This document shows, piece by piece, positions 19,810-29,700 of a stretch of DNA of 64,000 bases. Below the pieces are notes generated by a model that saw only the letters and a program-made list of their open reading frames with translations, was not told where the DNA came from and made no database searches. A program made the translations under genes and the position numbers. The stretch comes from Candidatus Thalassarchaeum sp. (lineage in GTDB: Archaea; Thermoplasmatota; Poseidoniia; Poseidoniales; Thalassarchaeaceae): NCBI GenBank assembly GCA_016777225.1, contig JADHRW010000002.1, positions 65,284 through 129,283 on the forward strand. The letters are read 5' to 3'. Every line of letters starts with the position of its first letter. Positions within the stretch are counted from its first letter, which is position 1.

Positions 19810-20559
19810 ATGGATGAAATCGTATTAGATATTGAAAATCTAGAGAAAACTTATCCAGGAGGAGTACATGCAGTTAAGGGAATTTCATTCGATGTTAAGA
19901 AAGGAGAATCTATAGCGATTATTGGGTCCTCAGGAAGTGGAAAGTCAACGGTATTAAGGTGCATTAATAGACTCATAGAACCAACGAAAGGAAATATTAA
20001 ACTAAATAACCAAATCATAAATAATCCATTAGCAGATGTTAATGAAATACGTTCAAAAATTGGCATGGTTTTTCAATCATTTGAACTATTTTCTCACCTA
20101 AAGGTTTTAGATAATATCACTTTAGGATTGAGGCATGTTAGGGGAATGAGTAAAGATGAAGCAGAGGAGAGTGCCCTAGAAGTTCTAGCTAGAGTAGATA
20201 TGTTAGATAGAATTGATGCATTCCCAGGAAACCTTTCAGGGGGGCAGAAACAGAGAGTTGCAATCGCAAGGGCATTAGCAATGCATCCTGAAGTAATATT
20301 ATTTGATGAGCCAACTAGTGCTTTAGATCCTGAGTTAATTGGGTCGGTTTTACAAACAATCAGAAGTTTAGCAGATGAAGGAATGACAATGGTAATTGTG
20401 ACTCATGAAATAAATTTTGCTAGAGATGTAGCTGATAGAATAATATATATGGATAAGGGACTTATTGCGGAACAAGGCCCTTCGAGTATTATAGAAAATC
20501 CTAATTCAGATAGATTGAAGGAGTTTTTATCTTCAATGGATGAAGAAAATGATAATTAA
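19810..20559 (+). CDS. Polar amino acid ABC transporter ATP-binding protein (GlnQ/HisP-like)
   Basis: Walker A GSSGSGKST, Q-loop VFQSFELFSHL, signature LSGGQKQRVAIARALAMHPEVILFDEPTSALDPE. Confidence 0.95.
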   Translation: MDEIVLDIENLEKTYPGGVHAVKGISFDVKKGESIAIIGSSGSGKSTVLRCINRLIEPTKGNIKLNNQIINNPLADVNEIRSKIGMVFQSFELFSHLKVLDNITLGLRHVRGMSKDEAEESALEVLARVDMLDRIDAFPGNLSGGQKQRVAIARALAMHPEVILFDEPTSALDPELIGSVLQTIRSLADEGMTMVIVTHEINFARDVADRIIYMDKGLIAEQGPSSIIENPNSDRLKEFLSSMDEENDN

Positions 20560-21923
20560 ATTAATCCTTGAGCAGTCATCGCTTCAGCGACTTTAAGGAA
20601 ACCAGCAATATTTGCTCCGGCTACGTAGTTACCAGGCATTCCATATTTTTCAGCAGTTTCAGATGCATTCTTATGGATATCAACCATTATCTGATCAAGC
20701 TTGGAATCTACTTCCTCACGAGTCCAATTATATCTAAGTGAATTTTGAGACATTTCTAAACCAGAGGTTGCAACTCCACCTGCATTACTTGCTTTACCAG
20801 GAGCAAACATTACTCCATTACTTTGGAAAACTTCAACAGCCTCGGGAGTACAAGGCATATTAGCGCCTTCTGCAACAGCCATAACTTGGTTACTAACTAG
20901 CATTTTAGCTTCTTCACCATTTATCTCATTCTGTGTTGCGCAAGGAAGTGCTACATCGACATTAATCCCCCAAAGACCATTGGAAGAGGGTTCTGGAGCA
21001 GATTTAGTAAATGTAGCGCTAGAGAATTTCTCAACATATTCTGAAATCCTTCCTCGACGATTATTTTTTAGATCCATTATCCAGGAAAGTTTCTCTCGGT
21101 CAATACCATCTGAATCATGTATAAAACCACTGGAATCAGACATAGTAACAGGTTTACCACCTAGGTCAAGGACTTTTTCACAAGCAAATTGTGCTACATT
21201 TCCTGAACCTGAAATAGACACTGATGCGCCTTCGAAAGATTTGCCTTTTGTAGCAAGCATCTCTCGAGCAAAATAAACTAAGCCATATCCAGTTGCTTCA
21301 GGTCTGATTAAAGAACCCCCATAAGAACGACCTTTTCCTGTAAGAACTCCAGTAAACTCATTTGCTAGTTTCTTATACATACCAAATAAATATCCTATTT
21401 CTCTACCGCCAACACCAATATCTCCTGCTGGAACATCGAGATTTGCGCCAATATGTCGCCATAGTTCCATCATGAATGACTGACAAAAGCGCATTACTTC
21501 AGAATCTGTTTTACCTTTAGGATTAAAGTCAGAACCACCTTTTCCACCACCCATTGGTAAACCAGTTAAACTATTCTTGAAAACTTGCTCAAATGCCAGA
21601 AACTTGAGAATAGATTGATTGACAGATGGATGGAAACGTAGACCACCTTTGTAAGGTCCTATCGCACTATTCATTTGAATTCTAAAACCTCTGTTTACAT
21701 GTAACTTTCCACTATCATCAAACCAAGGAACACGGAACTGAATAATACGCTCTGCCTCAACCATTGATTCTACAACTGGTAAATACTCAGGATGAGCCTG
21801 AATTACTGGCACTAAACTCTCCAACACCTCTTCCACTGCTTGATGGAATTCAGGCTGATTCGGATCTCTTGTAATTACACTTTCATATACTTTTTTCATT
21901 GTATTATCCATGGGATTCACCAA
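20556..21923 (-). CDS. gdhA: Glutamate dehydrogenase (NADP-type, hexameric)
   Basis: GPYKGGLRFHPSVNQSILKFLAFEQVFKNSLTGLPMGGGKGGSDFNPKGKTDSEVMRFCQSFM...DVPAGDIGVGGREIGYLFG. Confidence 0.97.
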   Translation of the reverse strand: MVNPMDNTMKKVYESVITRDPNQPEFHQAVEEVLESLVPVIQAHPEYLPVVESMVEAERIIQFRVPWFDDSGKLHVNRGFRIQMNSAIGPYKGGLRFHPSVNQSILKFLAFEQVFKNSLTGLPMGGGKGGSDFNPKGKTDSEVMRFCQSFMMELWRHIGANLDVPAGDIGVGGREIGYLFGMYKKLANEFTGVLTGKGRSYGGSLIRPEATGYGLVYFAREMLATKGKSFEGASVSISGSGNVAQFACEKVLDLGGKPVTMSDSSGFIHDSDGIDREKLSWIMDLKNNRRGRISEYVEKFSSATFTKSAPEPSSNGLWGINVDVALPCATQNEINGEEAKMLVSNQVMAVAEGANMPCTPEAVEVFQSNGVMFAPGKASNAGGVATSGLEMSQNSLRYNWTREEVDSKLDQIMVDIHKNASETAEKYGMPGNYVAGANIAGFLKVAEAMTAQGLI

Positions 21924-22013
21924 GGTTCCGAGTTTAAAATACTATATCGGGTATGCTTTCGACAGACTAATCCTTTTTCAATAGTACGTATTGGGGAACT
22001 CTATAATATCTAA

Positions 22014-23330
22014 TTATGAGAATATATGTTCTTCTGCAAGACGTGAAACTACATCTTCATACCCTGGAAGAGTCATTACATAAACAGCAGACTGAGATAC
22101 TTGTCTCTTAGTTAATGCTTCAGCAATTGGTGTATGATCTCTAAACCAACGAGTTTTGCCATCATCACCTAAAATACGTATGTCGACTTGAGACATTCTT
22201 GGTTCAGATAATAGTAATTTCACAGATGGAACATCAATTGCAACATAACCTTCAGGAACTCCAGCTCGATTAGCGAGTTCATTTTCAAATTCAATTCTCT
22301 TTTCTGAGTTAGATGTTAAATTTACTAATTTTTCTATGATTTCATCATTTAAATCTTGTTTTCTACGACTTGCAGCTACCTTCAATAATTGACGATATTT
22401 TAGTCTTCTAATCATATCTCTAGAATAATCTCCTGCATTATAAAGTGCTTCCCAAACTTCAGCATCAACTCTTCTCTGTAAATCGACAGAATCGGGTAAT
22501 TTCTCAATACTTCTTTCCACTGCTCTAGAAAGCATTATTTCAGTTATCCTAGTAACTCGATGAAAGTATACCGCACTATACATAAGGCCTCTAGCCATTA
22601 ACATACCCTCTAATGCAGGAAGTCCACCTTCTTCTACTGCTACATCTCCACTATGTCTTTCTAAACATTCTACAAGTCTGTTATGATCAATTATACCATG
22701 TTTTACACCTGTGAAATGAGAATCTCTCAATAGATAATCCATTTGATCACAATCAATAGGTCCATGTATCAAATGAGATAACGTGTTGTCTTGAGATACA
22801 AAATCTTGCTTACCTTCAGTCCATTGTAATAAATTTCTTTCTGTACCTCCTGCATCAGGTCCACGTATTAGCCCTGCTACTTCCTTTGGGGCAATATCAA
22901 ATGATTCTAGTATCTCTGGAATACTTCTACGATTATTGATTGAATTTTGTTCACCCTCACTTAATACATCGTATTCGCCTAATATAATTCCTTCAGTAAT
23001 TGACATATGATCTAGACCACCTCTCTCATGAAGTATGTGCTCAAGAGTATGAGAGTATGGCCCGTGCCCTACATCATGCAGCATACCTGCAACCTGAACA
23101 GTAGATTTTTCATGAGGATCTAATGAAATTGAATCAGACATTAAACCACCTATATGAGAAACCCCTAGAGAGTGCTCAAAACGAGTGTGGTGAGCTCCAG
23201 GGAAGACTAGATGAGCTAGACCTAATTGTTTGATATGACTAAGTTTATTCATCTCGGGTGTTTTTAGTAATTCTTCTCTTACGCCTTCAATACGAAATTG
23301 GCCATGGATTGCATCATTAATGACCTTCAT
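22014..23330 (-). CDS. HD-domain phosphohydrolase (dNTPase-like)
   Basis: HTRFEHSLGVSHI ... VAGMLHDVGHGPYSHTLE ... HLIHGPIDCDQMDYLLRDSHFTGV. Confidence 0.88.
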   Translation of the reverse strand: MKVINDAIHGQFRIEGVREELLKTPEMNKLSHIKQLGLAHLVFPGAHHTRFEHSLGVSHIGGLMSDSISLDPHEKSTVQVAGMLHDVGHGPYSHTLEHILHERGGLDHMSITEGIILGEYDVLSEGEQNSINNRRSIPEILESFDIAPKEVAGLIRGPDAGGTERNLLQWTEGKQDFVSQDNTLSHLIHGPIDCDQMDYLLRDSHFTGVKHGIIDHNRLVECLERHSGDVAVEEGGLPALEGMLMARGLMYSAVYFHRVTRITEIMLSRAVERSIEKLPDSVDLQRRVDAEVWEALYNAGDYSRDMIRRLKYRQLLKVAASRRKQDLNDEIIEKLVNLTSNSEKRIEFENELANRAGVPEGYVAIDVPSVKLLLSEPRMSQVDIRILGDDGKTRWFRDHTPIAEALTKRQVSQSAVYVMTLPGYEDVVSRLAEEHIFS

Positions 23331-23501
23331 ATCAATGTCCCCTGATACTCGGGAAGCATCGGACCTCTTGAATCGCTCTATTATTACTCACAGAATATTG
23401 ATAAATTAAAAAAGAGAAAACCACCATTTTGTATTTCAATTGTATTTCATTTGCATTACCTTTATGTGCTTCACGCTATCTGCTTAGGCTGAGGAACAAC
23501 A

Positions 23502-23873
23502 ATGTCTGGTCACAGCCCAATGGTTTCGTTGAGGATACCTGAGGATCATTTAATGGCACTTGACCAAAGAATTGGATTCGATGGAATGCGGAATCGTTCC
23601 GATGTGATTAGAGATGCAGTACGCCGATTATTGGAGCAACCACTGATAAGTCATGGAGATAAAGTTCAAGTTAATATGGGTCCAGAATTAACGATTCTAA
23701 TGAGAGACTTCTGTAAGATTCATGGAGAAAGTCCTGAAACTATACTAAAATTTGCCGCTCGCGACTATATTCGTCGAGAATCAATAGAAGGAATGACAGT
23801 CACCAGACTTTTACAGAAGCGCATGGATGAATTAAGTGCGCGATTTGATGATGATTCGAACGCTCAGAGGTGA
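23502..23873 (+). CDS. Ribbon-helix-helix (CopG-like) transcriptional regulator
   Basis: MVSLRIPEDHLMALDQRIGFDGMRNRSDVIRDAVRRLLEQ: RHH fold pattern, plus about 75-aa C-terminal region lacking a NikR-like His/Cys set. Confidence 0.82.
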   Translation: MSGHSPMVSLRIPEDHLMALDQRIGFDGMRNRSDVIRDAVRRLLEQPLISHGDKVQVNMGPELTILMRDFCKIHGESPETILKFAARDYIRRESIEGMTVTRLLQKRMDELSARFDDDSNAQR

Positions 23874-23877
23874 GAGA

Positions 23878-24087
23878 ATGAGCGAGGATGGGATGCACAA
23901 AAACGTGGGGGGGCAAGAAAAACGCCCCCTCACCCAAATGCAATCTACTAAATCTAAGATAATAATTGGATTTTCAGGAGTTCGGAATCGAGCTAGGTTA
24001 AGTAATGCCATAGGATATGAAGCGCGCGAAGCACCTAGAGAAAAACGTGGAAAATATCGTATAACAGACAGAGAAAAATTACTCTAA
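23878..24087 (+). CDS. Small basic protein of unknown function (69 aa; track start 23836 probably too long)
   Basis: ATG at 23878 preceded by AGAGGTGAGAGA; MSEDGMHKNVGGQEKRPLTQMQSTKSKIIIGFSGVRNRARLSNAIGYEAREAPREKRGKYRITDREKLL. Confidence 0.5.
   Translation: MSEDGMHKNVGGQEKRPLTQMQSTKSKIIIGFSGVRNRARLSNAIGYEAREAPREKRGKYRITDREKLL
23905..23933 (+). other. GC-rich hairpin GTGGGGGGGC-(AAGAAAAAC)-GCCCCCTCAC
   Basis: 10-bp stem (one G-U wobble as RNA), 9-nt loop, just after the RHH stop codon and inside the start of the 69-aa ORF. Confidence 0.7.
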
Positions 24088-24104
24088 AACTCAATACACA
24101 CACC

Positions 24105-24127
24105 GCTCCGTATGAATCATACGGAGC
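24105..24127. repeat. Perfect inverted repeat GCTCCGTATGA-A-TCATACGGAGC
   Basis: 11-bp perfect arms, 1-nt centre, intergenic, about 50 nt upstream of the XPD-like helicase. Confidence 0.9.
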
Positions 24128-24176
24128 ACCTCCAAAAGACAATCTTCTTGGTCGTTCTATTATCAGGTCTAATTCC

Positions 24177-26198
24177 ATGTCGAGTACTGGCACCTCAGAG
24201 ATTGGTAAATTTATTGCTCATGACACTCTAAGAGATGCCCAGAAAGAGATGGTAATGGATGGAATAAATACTCTCTCTAAGCAGGGCTTCTTATTAGCGG
24301 CTGCCCCAACTGGAATAGGGAAAACTGCTGCTTCGCTGGCTTCATCAATAGAAGTAGCAAGGAATAATCAAAACCAAATATTATTTTTGACTGGGAGGCA
24401 ATCACAACATAAGATAGTTATTGAAACAGTTAGGAGCATCAATTCAAATTTAGATAAAGAAATTTCTGAAGTAAAGGTTGTTGATTTAATTGGTAGAGAG
24501 TCTATGTGCGAAGATGTCGATAAAATGACAGGAAAATGCTCCTGCGAAGATGGAATTATAGAATCATCTAGACAATCGAGAAGAGATGATATGAAAGAAT
24601 ATATTCTAAAAAATCCTAACCATGTAGATGACATAATTAAAAAAAGTAAGAAAAAAAAAATATGCGCATGGGCGACTGCAAGATCAGCAGTCAAAGAATG
24701 TGACATTCTTGTTTGCGACTATAATCATATATTTGTTGAAAATGTCAGTGAAAGTTCCCTATCAGCAATGGGAATAGATTTAGAAAATACCATATTAATT
24801 ATAGATGAAGCGCATAACCTCCCTGATAGAATAAGGAATGGTTTAGAAAGAAGAGCCATACTAAGAGTATTCCGCGACGCTAGAGATGAAATTGATGAGT
24901 TTTTAGGCACGAAAGAAAGAGTGATGAAGAAGCTAGATCTTTCAGAAAATCGCGATAATTTCGACATAAGAGGTATTAATGAAGCTTTACGCCAAATGAA
25001 AAAGATATTCAAACAGATGAATATTTGGTATAAGAAAAAACAGAGCGACTTAATAAAATCAGGTAAAAAGGATATGAAAATACCAACAATTGAATTCATA
25101 GGTGAAATAGATTCAATTTTAAATGAGGACTTGGATGCGAAAATTGACAATAAATACACAATGTTAAGAAAAATGATTAAACAACTGTATAGAGTTAAAG
25201 TAGAACAAGATGAAGAAGAGGATGAGAAAGAAACTGCAAGTACTAGATTAGCAGATATTCTCTCAATATCACTCGAATATTTACATAATCCCGCATTAGT
25301 TTTGATTTTTGATTTATTAGGAGATGAAGGGAGAGTGCGAAGTTTCCTATTAGATCCCGGTTTAGTTAGTGGACCTATACTGGCCAGTACTGGTGGCGCA
25401 ATACTAATGTCAGGGACTTTGTTCCCTCCTGAAATGTATTCTGATTTATTACAAATTCCAGAAAATAAAAGAATTTTAATGAAAGAATATGAATCTCCGT
25501 TCTTAGGTGATAAAAGACCAGTACTAGTTGCTAAAGATGTTACGACAAAGTTCACAGAAAGAAATTTTCACAATACTGAAAAAATTAGAAAACATATACT
25601 ATCAGTAGTTGCAAATACTCCAGGACATGTAGCATTTTTCGCACCAAGTTATGCATTACTACAAGATATTCTAGGAGATGCAAGTTGGTTGCCAGGTTAC
25701 ATTACCATCAAAGAAGAAAGTAATAGAATGTCAAAACGTATGGTAAATGGATATGTAGATGATTTGCATAGAGAAAGAAGGAATAAAAGACAAGTCTTAC
25801 TAGCAGGAGTATTGAGTGGGAAATTAGCTGAAGGAGTAGATTACCCAAATAATATTCTTGATGCAGTGATTTGTCTTGGTCTTCCATTAGCACCTCCAAG
25901 TGCAAGACAAGATGCCTTGAAAGAATATTATGTACAACGTTTTGGGAATAATAAGGCTTGGAGATATACAAGCTTTCAACCGGCAATAAATAGCATAATG
26001 CAAGCATTAGGTAGACCAATCAGGAAATCAGAAGATAGGGCAATTGTGATACTATTGGAAAAAAGAATAATGATGAGACAATTTCGAAATTGTTTGCCTA
26101 AAAGCATAGAACTGATACAATCACCTGATGAAAATAGGACTGGGAGACTAACTAGAAATTTCTTCAGAAGACATCCGGACCCGGCAATCGAGAGATAA
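24177..26198 (+). CDS. XPD/Rad3-like (DEAD_2) superfamily 2 helicase with candidate Fe-S cysteines
   Basis: Walker A AAAPTGIGKTAASLA, DEAH box IIDEAHNLPDRIRN, Cys-rich segments ESMCEDVDKMTGKCSCEDG and KKICAWATARSAVKECDILVCDYNHIF, motif VI QALGRPIRKSEDRA. Confidence 0.9.
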   Translation: MSSTGTSEIGKFIAHDTLRDAQKEMVMDGINTLSKQGFLLAAAPTGIGKTAASLASSIEVARNNQNQILFLTGRQSQHKIVIETVRSINSNLDKEISEVKVVDLIGRESMCEDVDKMTGKCSCEDGIIESSRQSRRDDMKEYILKNPNHVDDIIKKSKKKKICAWATARSAVKECDILVCDYNHIFVENVSESSLSAMGIDLENTILIIDEAHNLPDRIRNGLERRAILRVFRDARDEIDEFLGTKERVMKKLDLSENRDNFDIRGINEALRQMKKIFKQMNIWYKKKQSDLIKSGKKDMKIPTIEFIGEIDSILNEDLDAKIDNKYTMLRKMIKQLYRVKVEQDEEEDEKETASTRLADILSISLEYLHNPALVLIFDLLGDEGRVRSFLLDPGLVSGPILASTGGAILMSGTLFPPEMYSDLLQIPENKRILMKEYESPFLGDKRPVLVAKDVTTKFTERNFHNTEKIRKHILSVVANTPGHVAFFAPSYALLQDILGDASWLPGYITIKEESNRMSKRMVNGYVDDLHRERRNKRQVLLAGVLSGKLAEGVDYPNNILDAVICLGLPLAPPSARQDALKEYYVQRFGNNKAWRYTSFQPAINSIMQALGRPIRKSEDRAIVILLEKRIMMRQFRNCLPKSIELIQSPDENRTGRLTRNFFRRHPDPAIER

Positions 26199-26238
26199 GT
26201 AACGACGGGTTCATCCGAGGGAGTAGTTTCGAAGCACT

Positions 26239-26715
26239 ATGGACAAAGTTTGGCAACGTCATGAGATTCAACTTTCAGATGCTAATAAGGGACTGACAAT
26301 ATCTCTGGAAACTTCAGAAAATAGTCTTAATTCTAATGCTCAAGATATGCATCAAAAATTTCTACTTAATCTACCCCATCTAACAGAAGTACAAGAGAGA
26401 CATGAAAATATAGTAATGAATATCACAACTGATTTAGAAGAAACTAAAATGAAAATTCGCGAAATTAATACTGTTGATGACGTTTTGAGAGAATTCGGAG
26501 GGGAAAAAACAGAATCAGGATTTTCTCTCCCATTCCCTTCAGGAAGTCCTGAAAATTTGATTTTTCAAACGACTTATGAAAATGACATTCAGATTGCAAG
26601 AATAATTTCCTCAGACGTTTTTGGTGGCTTACTTAGAACATTCAAATTACCACCGGGTAAAGAAATAGAAAAAATAAATTGGAATAATGGTATAGTAGAA
26701 CTCTTATTTACATGA
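26239..26715 (+). CDS. Hypothetical protein; C-terminus weakly Hsp20/CS-like
   Basis: 158 aa; C-terminal TFKLPPGKEIEKINWNNGIVELLF resembles the closing motif of alpha-crystallin/Hsp20 domains. Confidence 0.45.
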   Translation: MDKVWQRHEIQLSDANKGLTISLETSENSLNSNAQDMHQKFLLNLPHLTEVQERHENIVMNITTDLEETKMKIREINTVDDVLREFGGEKTESGFSLPFPSGSPENLIFQTTYENDIQIARIISSDVFGGLLRTFKLPPGKEIEKINWNNGIVELLFT

Positions 26716-26719
26716 AAAG

Positions 26720-29700
26720 TTACTCAGAAGCAATATAATCATCTCTAACTGGTATTTCTTGCAATTGATCTATTTCTTGCAGAACTGCATTAAGGGCAAT
26801 TTGGGCATTTTGGCGATGGCCTTCACCCAATACGTGACTAGAGTAACGAGCTTCCTCGAATATTCTATCAAGAGCGATTAAGGATTGTTCGCTAATTGGT
26901 AATGCAGAACGAATGGCTATTTCGAATTCTCTGACAGTTTCGAAGTCACGACGTAAAAATCCTCTTCGCATTAATATTTGGCATAGACTTTCATAACAGT
27001 TGTATATCGCTTCTCTAAATTCATCACCAGCAGCAAGAAGTTCAGCAGTATAACTGAATATTCCGGCTAACTCATCTAATGTAGCACTTCGACGACGTTG
27101 ATAATATAGACCACTTACGGCTAATCCAGCGATTATAATAACAAACATTACGATGAATAATAAAGATTGGATTGATGATTCTACGGTTTCTTCATATTGG
27201 ATATCAATACCGCCATGCTGAGTAGCCAGCCAAGTCCTATTTGATGGATCAATGAATAAAGAATCAGTACTAAATGTAACACTTAATTCACCCCAGAAAT
27301 CTTGATCCCATAATGTAGGTAGGCCTTCTATGGATTTGAATTCATAAGTGAATAAACCATCTGCATCAGTCATTTCAATAACTCTAAAGTGAGTTTGCCC
27401 AGATGATGCATTAATCAAAGATGCAGTCATGGAAATATTTGCAACCGGCTGAAGAGAATCAGTAGCAGTCACATTTACAGCACCTCTAATTATTCTATCG
27501 TCTTTACTTAATTTGATTTTATTTGGTGTGAATTCAAAATTTACAGGAACCATAATAGAAACCGATAAATCTTCATCACCGCCATTTAGGTACCTAGCAG
27601 TATCTGATTCCACTCTTATTTCTAAATTAATAGGCCCGGGAGGCATTGGATAATGGGCGTTAGATTGTAATCTGAAGTGGCCTGTTGCTTCATCCCATTG
27701 TAGATTAGCATTTTCAGCACCATCAGAGACCCAATGTAATGTTACAACCATATCTTGTAAAACATTCCCACCCCCACCAATTTCTAATATCCTTCCTTCT
27801 ATCTTAATCGGATGTTGTACATCACTTCGGATTATAGTTTCTGAAATCCAGAGAACTTCAATATTGATATCAGATTTAGCATAAACAGTCATGTTATAAT
27901 CTATAGGAAGGTAGTATGTTTCACCAGTGAATTCTACCAATACATCATGCCCACCTCTTTTAATAGAGTAACCTAATTCATAACTAAATGAATAGAAGCC
28001 ATTACCGAGAGTAGTTGTTCTACCGATTTCTTGACCATCTAAGTAAATGATAACCTCGCGATTTTCTAAACCAGGTAAACCATCAGAGTCTGCATCATAT
28101 AATCTTCCGGTGAAGTTCCATTGTCCACCTCTTGTAACAATACTAGATTCGACTTGTAGAGAAATACCTGAGTGATATGCAATTGTCAAATTTACTTCGG
28201 CATTACCTTCACGATAATACCCTTGTTGAGGCGCCTTAACTGTGACTAAATGTGTCCCTACATCTAAGAACTCAGAGACTACCCAATTCAATATCCAGTC
28301 ACCATTTTCATCACTTGTAGTAATACCGATTAGTACACCATCAATAAATATCTCAAGAGAATGATTAGCTAAGTCGCCATTAGGTAAATTATCAGTAACA
28401 CTCCCTCTAAGTATGAGATTATCGCCCACTGCAGCGGCATTCGGTTGAGAAATTGAGACTTCAGTAGGAGCATATACGATAAATACGGATGATGAATTAG
28501 ATGAAAGAATAAATTCTTCTCCTTCGAAAACAATTTTCACAATTCGGGGGCCAAGTGGCATATCCGATGGTACTGGAATAAATAGACTAAAGTTTCCATC
28601 TTGATCAACATTAAGACCTGTTAATAGTTGATCATTCATGTATACTGAAAGTGAACGACTTGGAAGAGTTCTACCTGCTCCATCAGTCAACATACCTTCA
28701 ATTGTCAATAACTGATTTCTATCAATCTCACCAGGAGGAGTAGTTAGAACGACTTGAGATGTTTGTGTGGCATTGAAGATAGAAATGGATGAAGAGGGTA
28801 AATAGTATTCGGGATTCAACGAATCGCCTTGGCCCATTGGGTCGACCCAGGTAAAACCACCAAAGAAATCTGCCTGAATCACATGGGCACCATAGTCAGT
28901 ATCTAGAGGTAGATTGTAAGTAATTGACCACTCTCCAGTGGATGAATTACTCAGAGTAGAATAGATTGCTCCGACATCAATTCCATCTATAGTTAGATGA
29001 ATTATACCACCTTTTTCAATACCATCTTCTAGCAAAGGCATTGCATGTTCATCGAGTAATGTACCATGGAATGTTATCGATTCCCCTGCAATAGCAGAAC
29101 CAGTCACTCCCGTCACTTCAATAACACTTGGAGCAAGAACAATTACTCTAGTCATGGATTCATCTCCTACAAGTCCGATACTACCTTCAATTCCAGAAAA
29201 TATTATCTTAATTTCCATAGGTCCAGTTATTCTAAATGAAGAAGTAGAAATTGAAGTATTAGCTAAACCTAATGAATCAGTAGTGACATTTGAATATGCT
29301 GAACCATCAACTAAGATTTCTAAGGATACCGAACTCACAGGTAAAGCAGCATTATCAATTAATGATAAGGATAAATTTAGATTATCTCCTCTGACAATAC
29401 GTCTATCTGGATCTAAATCTAAAGGACTTAGAATTGTCACTAATGAATAGCCACGACTATCAAAGAAACCATCTCCTGTACTAGAATCATAATAATTGAC
29501 ATTTGGAGTAAAAGTTGCAGTTATATTATGTGTACCTCTAGAGAATGTTAAGTCAAGTCGGAGATTCGCAGACCAAGATCCATCAAGTTCGACTGTACTA
29601 CTGATTACAGTAAATGTATCATCACGGTCATCAATTTGGAAAATTAAACTAGGTGCCAATGTATTACCTTGACGATCAATAATTGAACTACCATTGTTTG

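Noticed and set aside
23502-23873. Annotation of the RHH protein as nickel regulator NikR, prompted by the GTATGA palindrome
   Set aside because: The C-terminal region lacks the NikR His/Cys nickel-site pattern and the half-site spacing differs from the NikR operator.
24640-24665. Long poly-A run (AAAAAAAAAA) as a possible programmed frameshift site
   Set aside because: The XPD-like frame continues intact on both sides and encodes conserved motifs, so no frameshift is needed.
24725-25555. 276-aa antisense ORF in the XPD-like helicase
   Set aside because: Ser/Ile/Leu-rich antisense translation of an AT-rich gene; the sense strand has clear helicase motifs.
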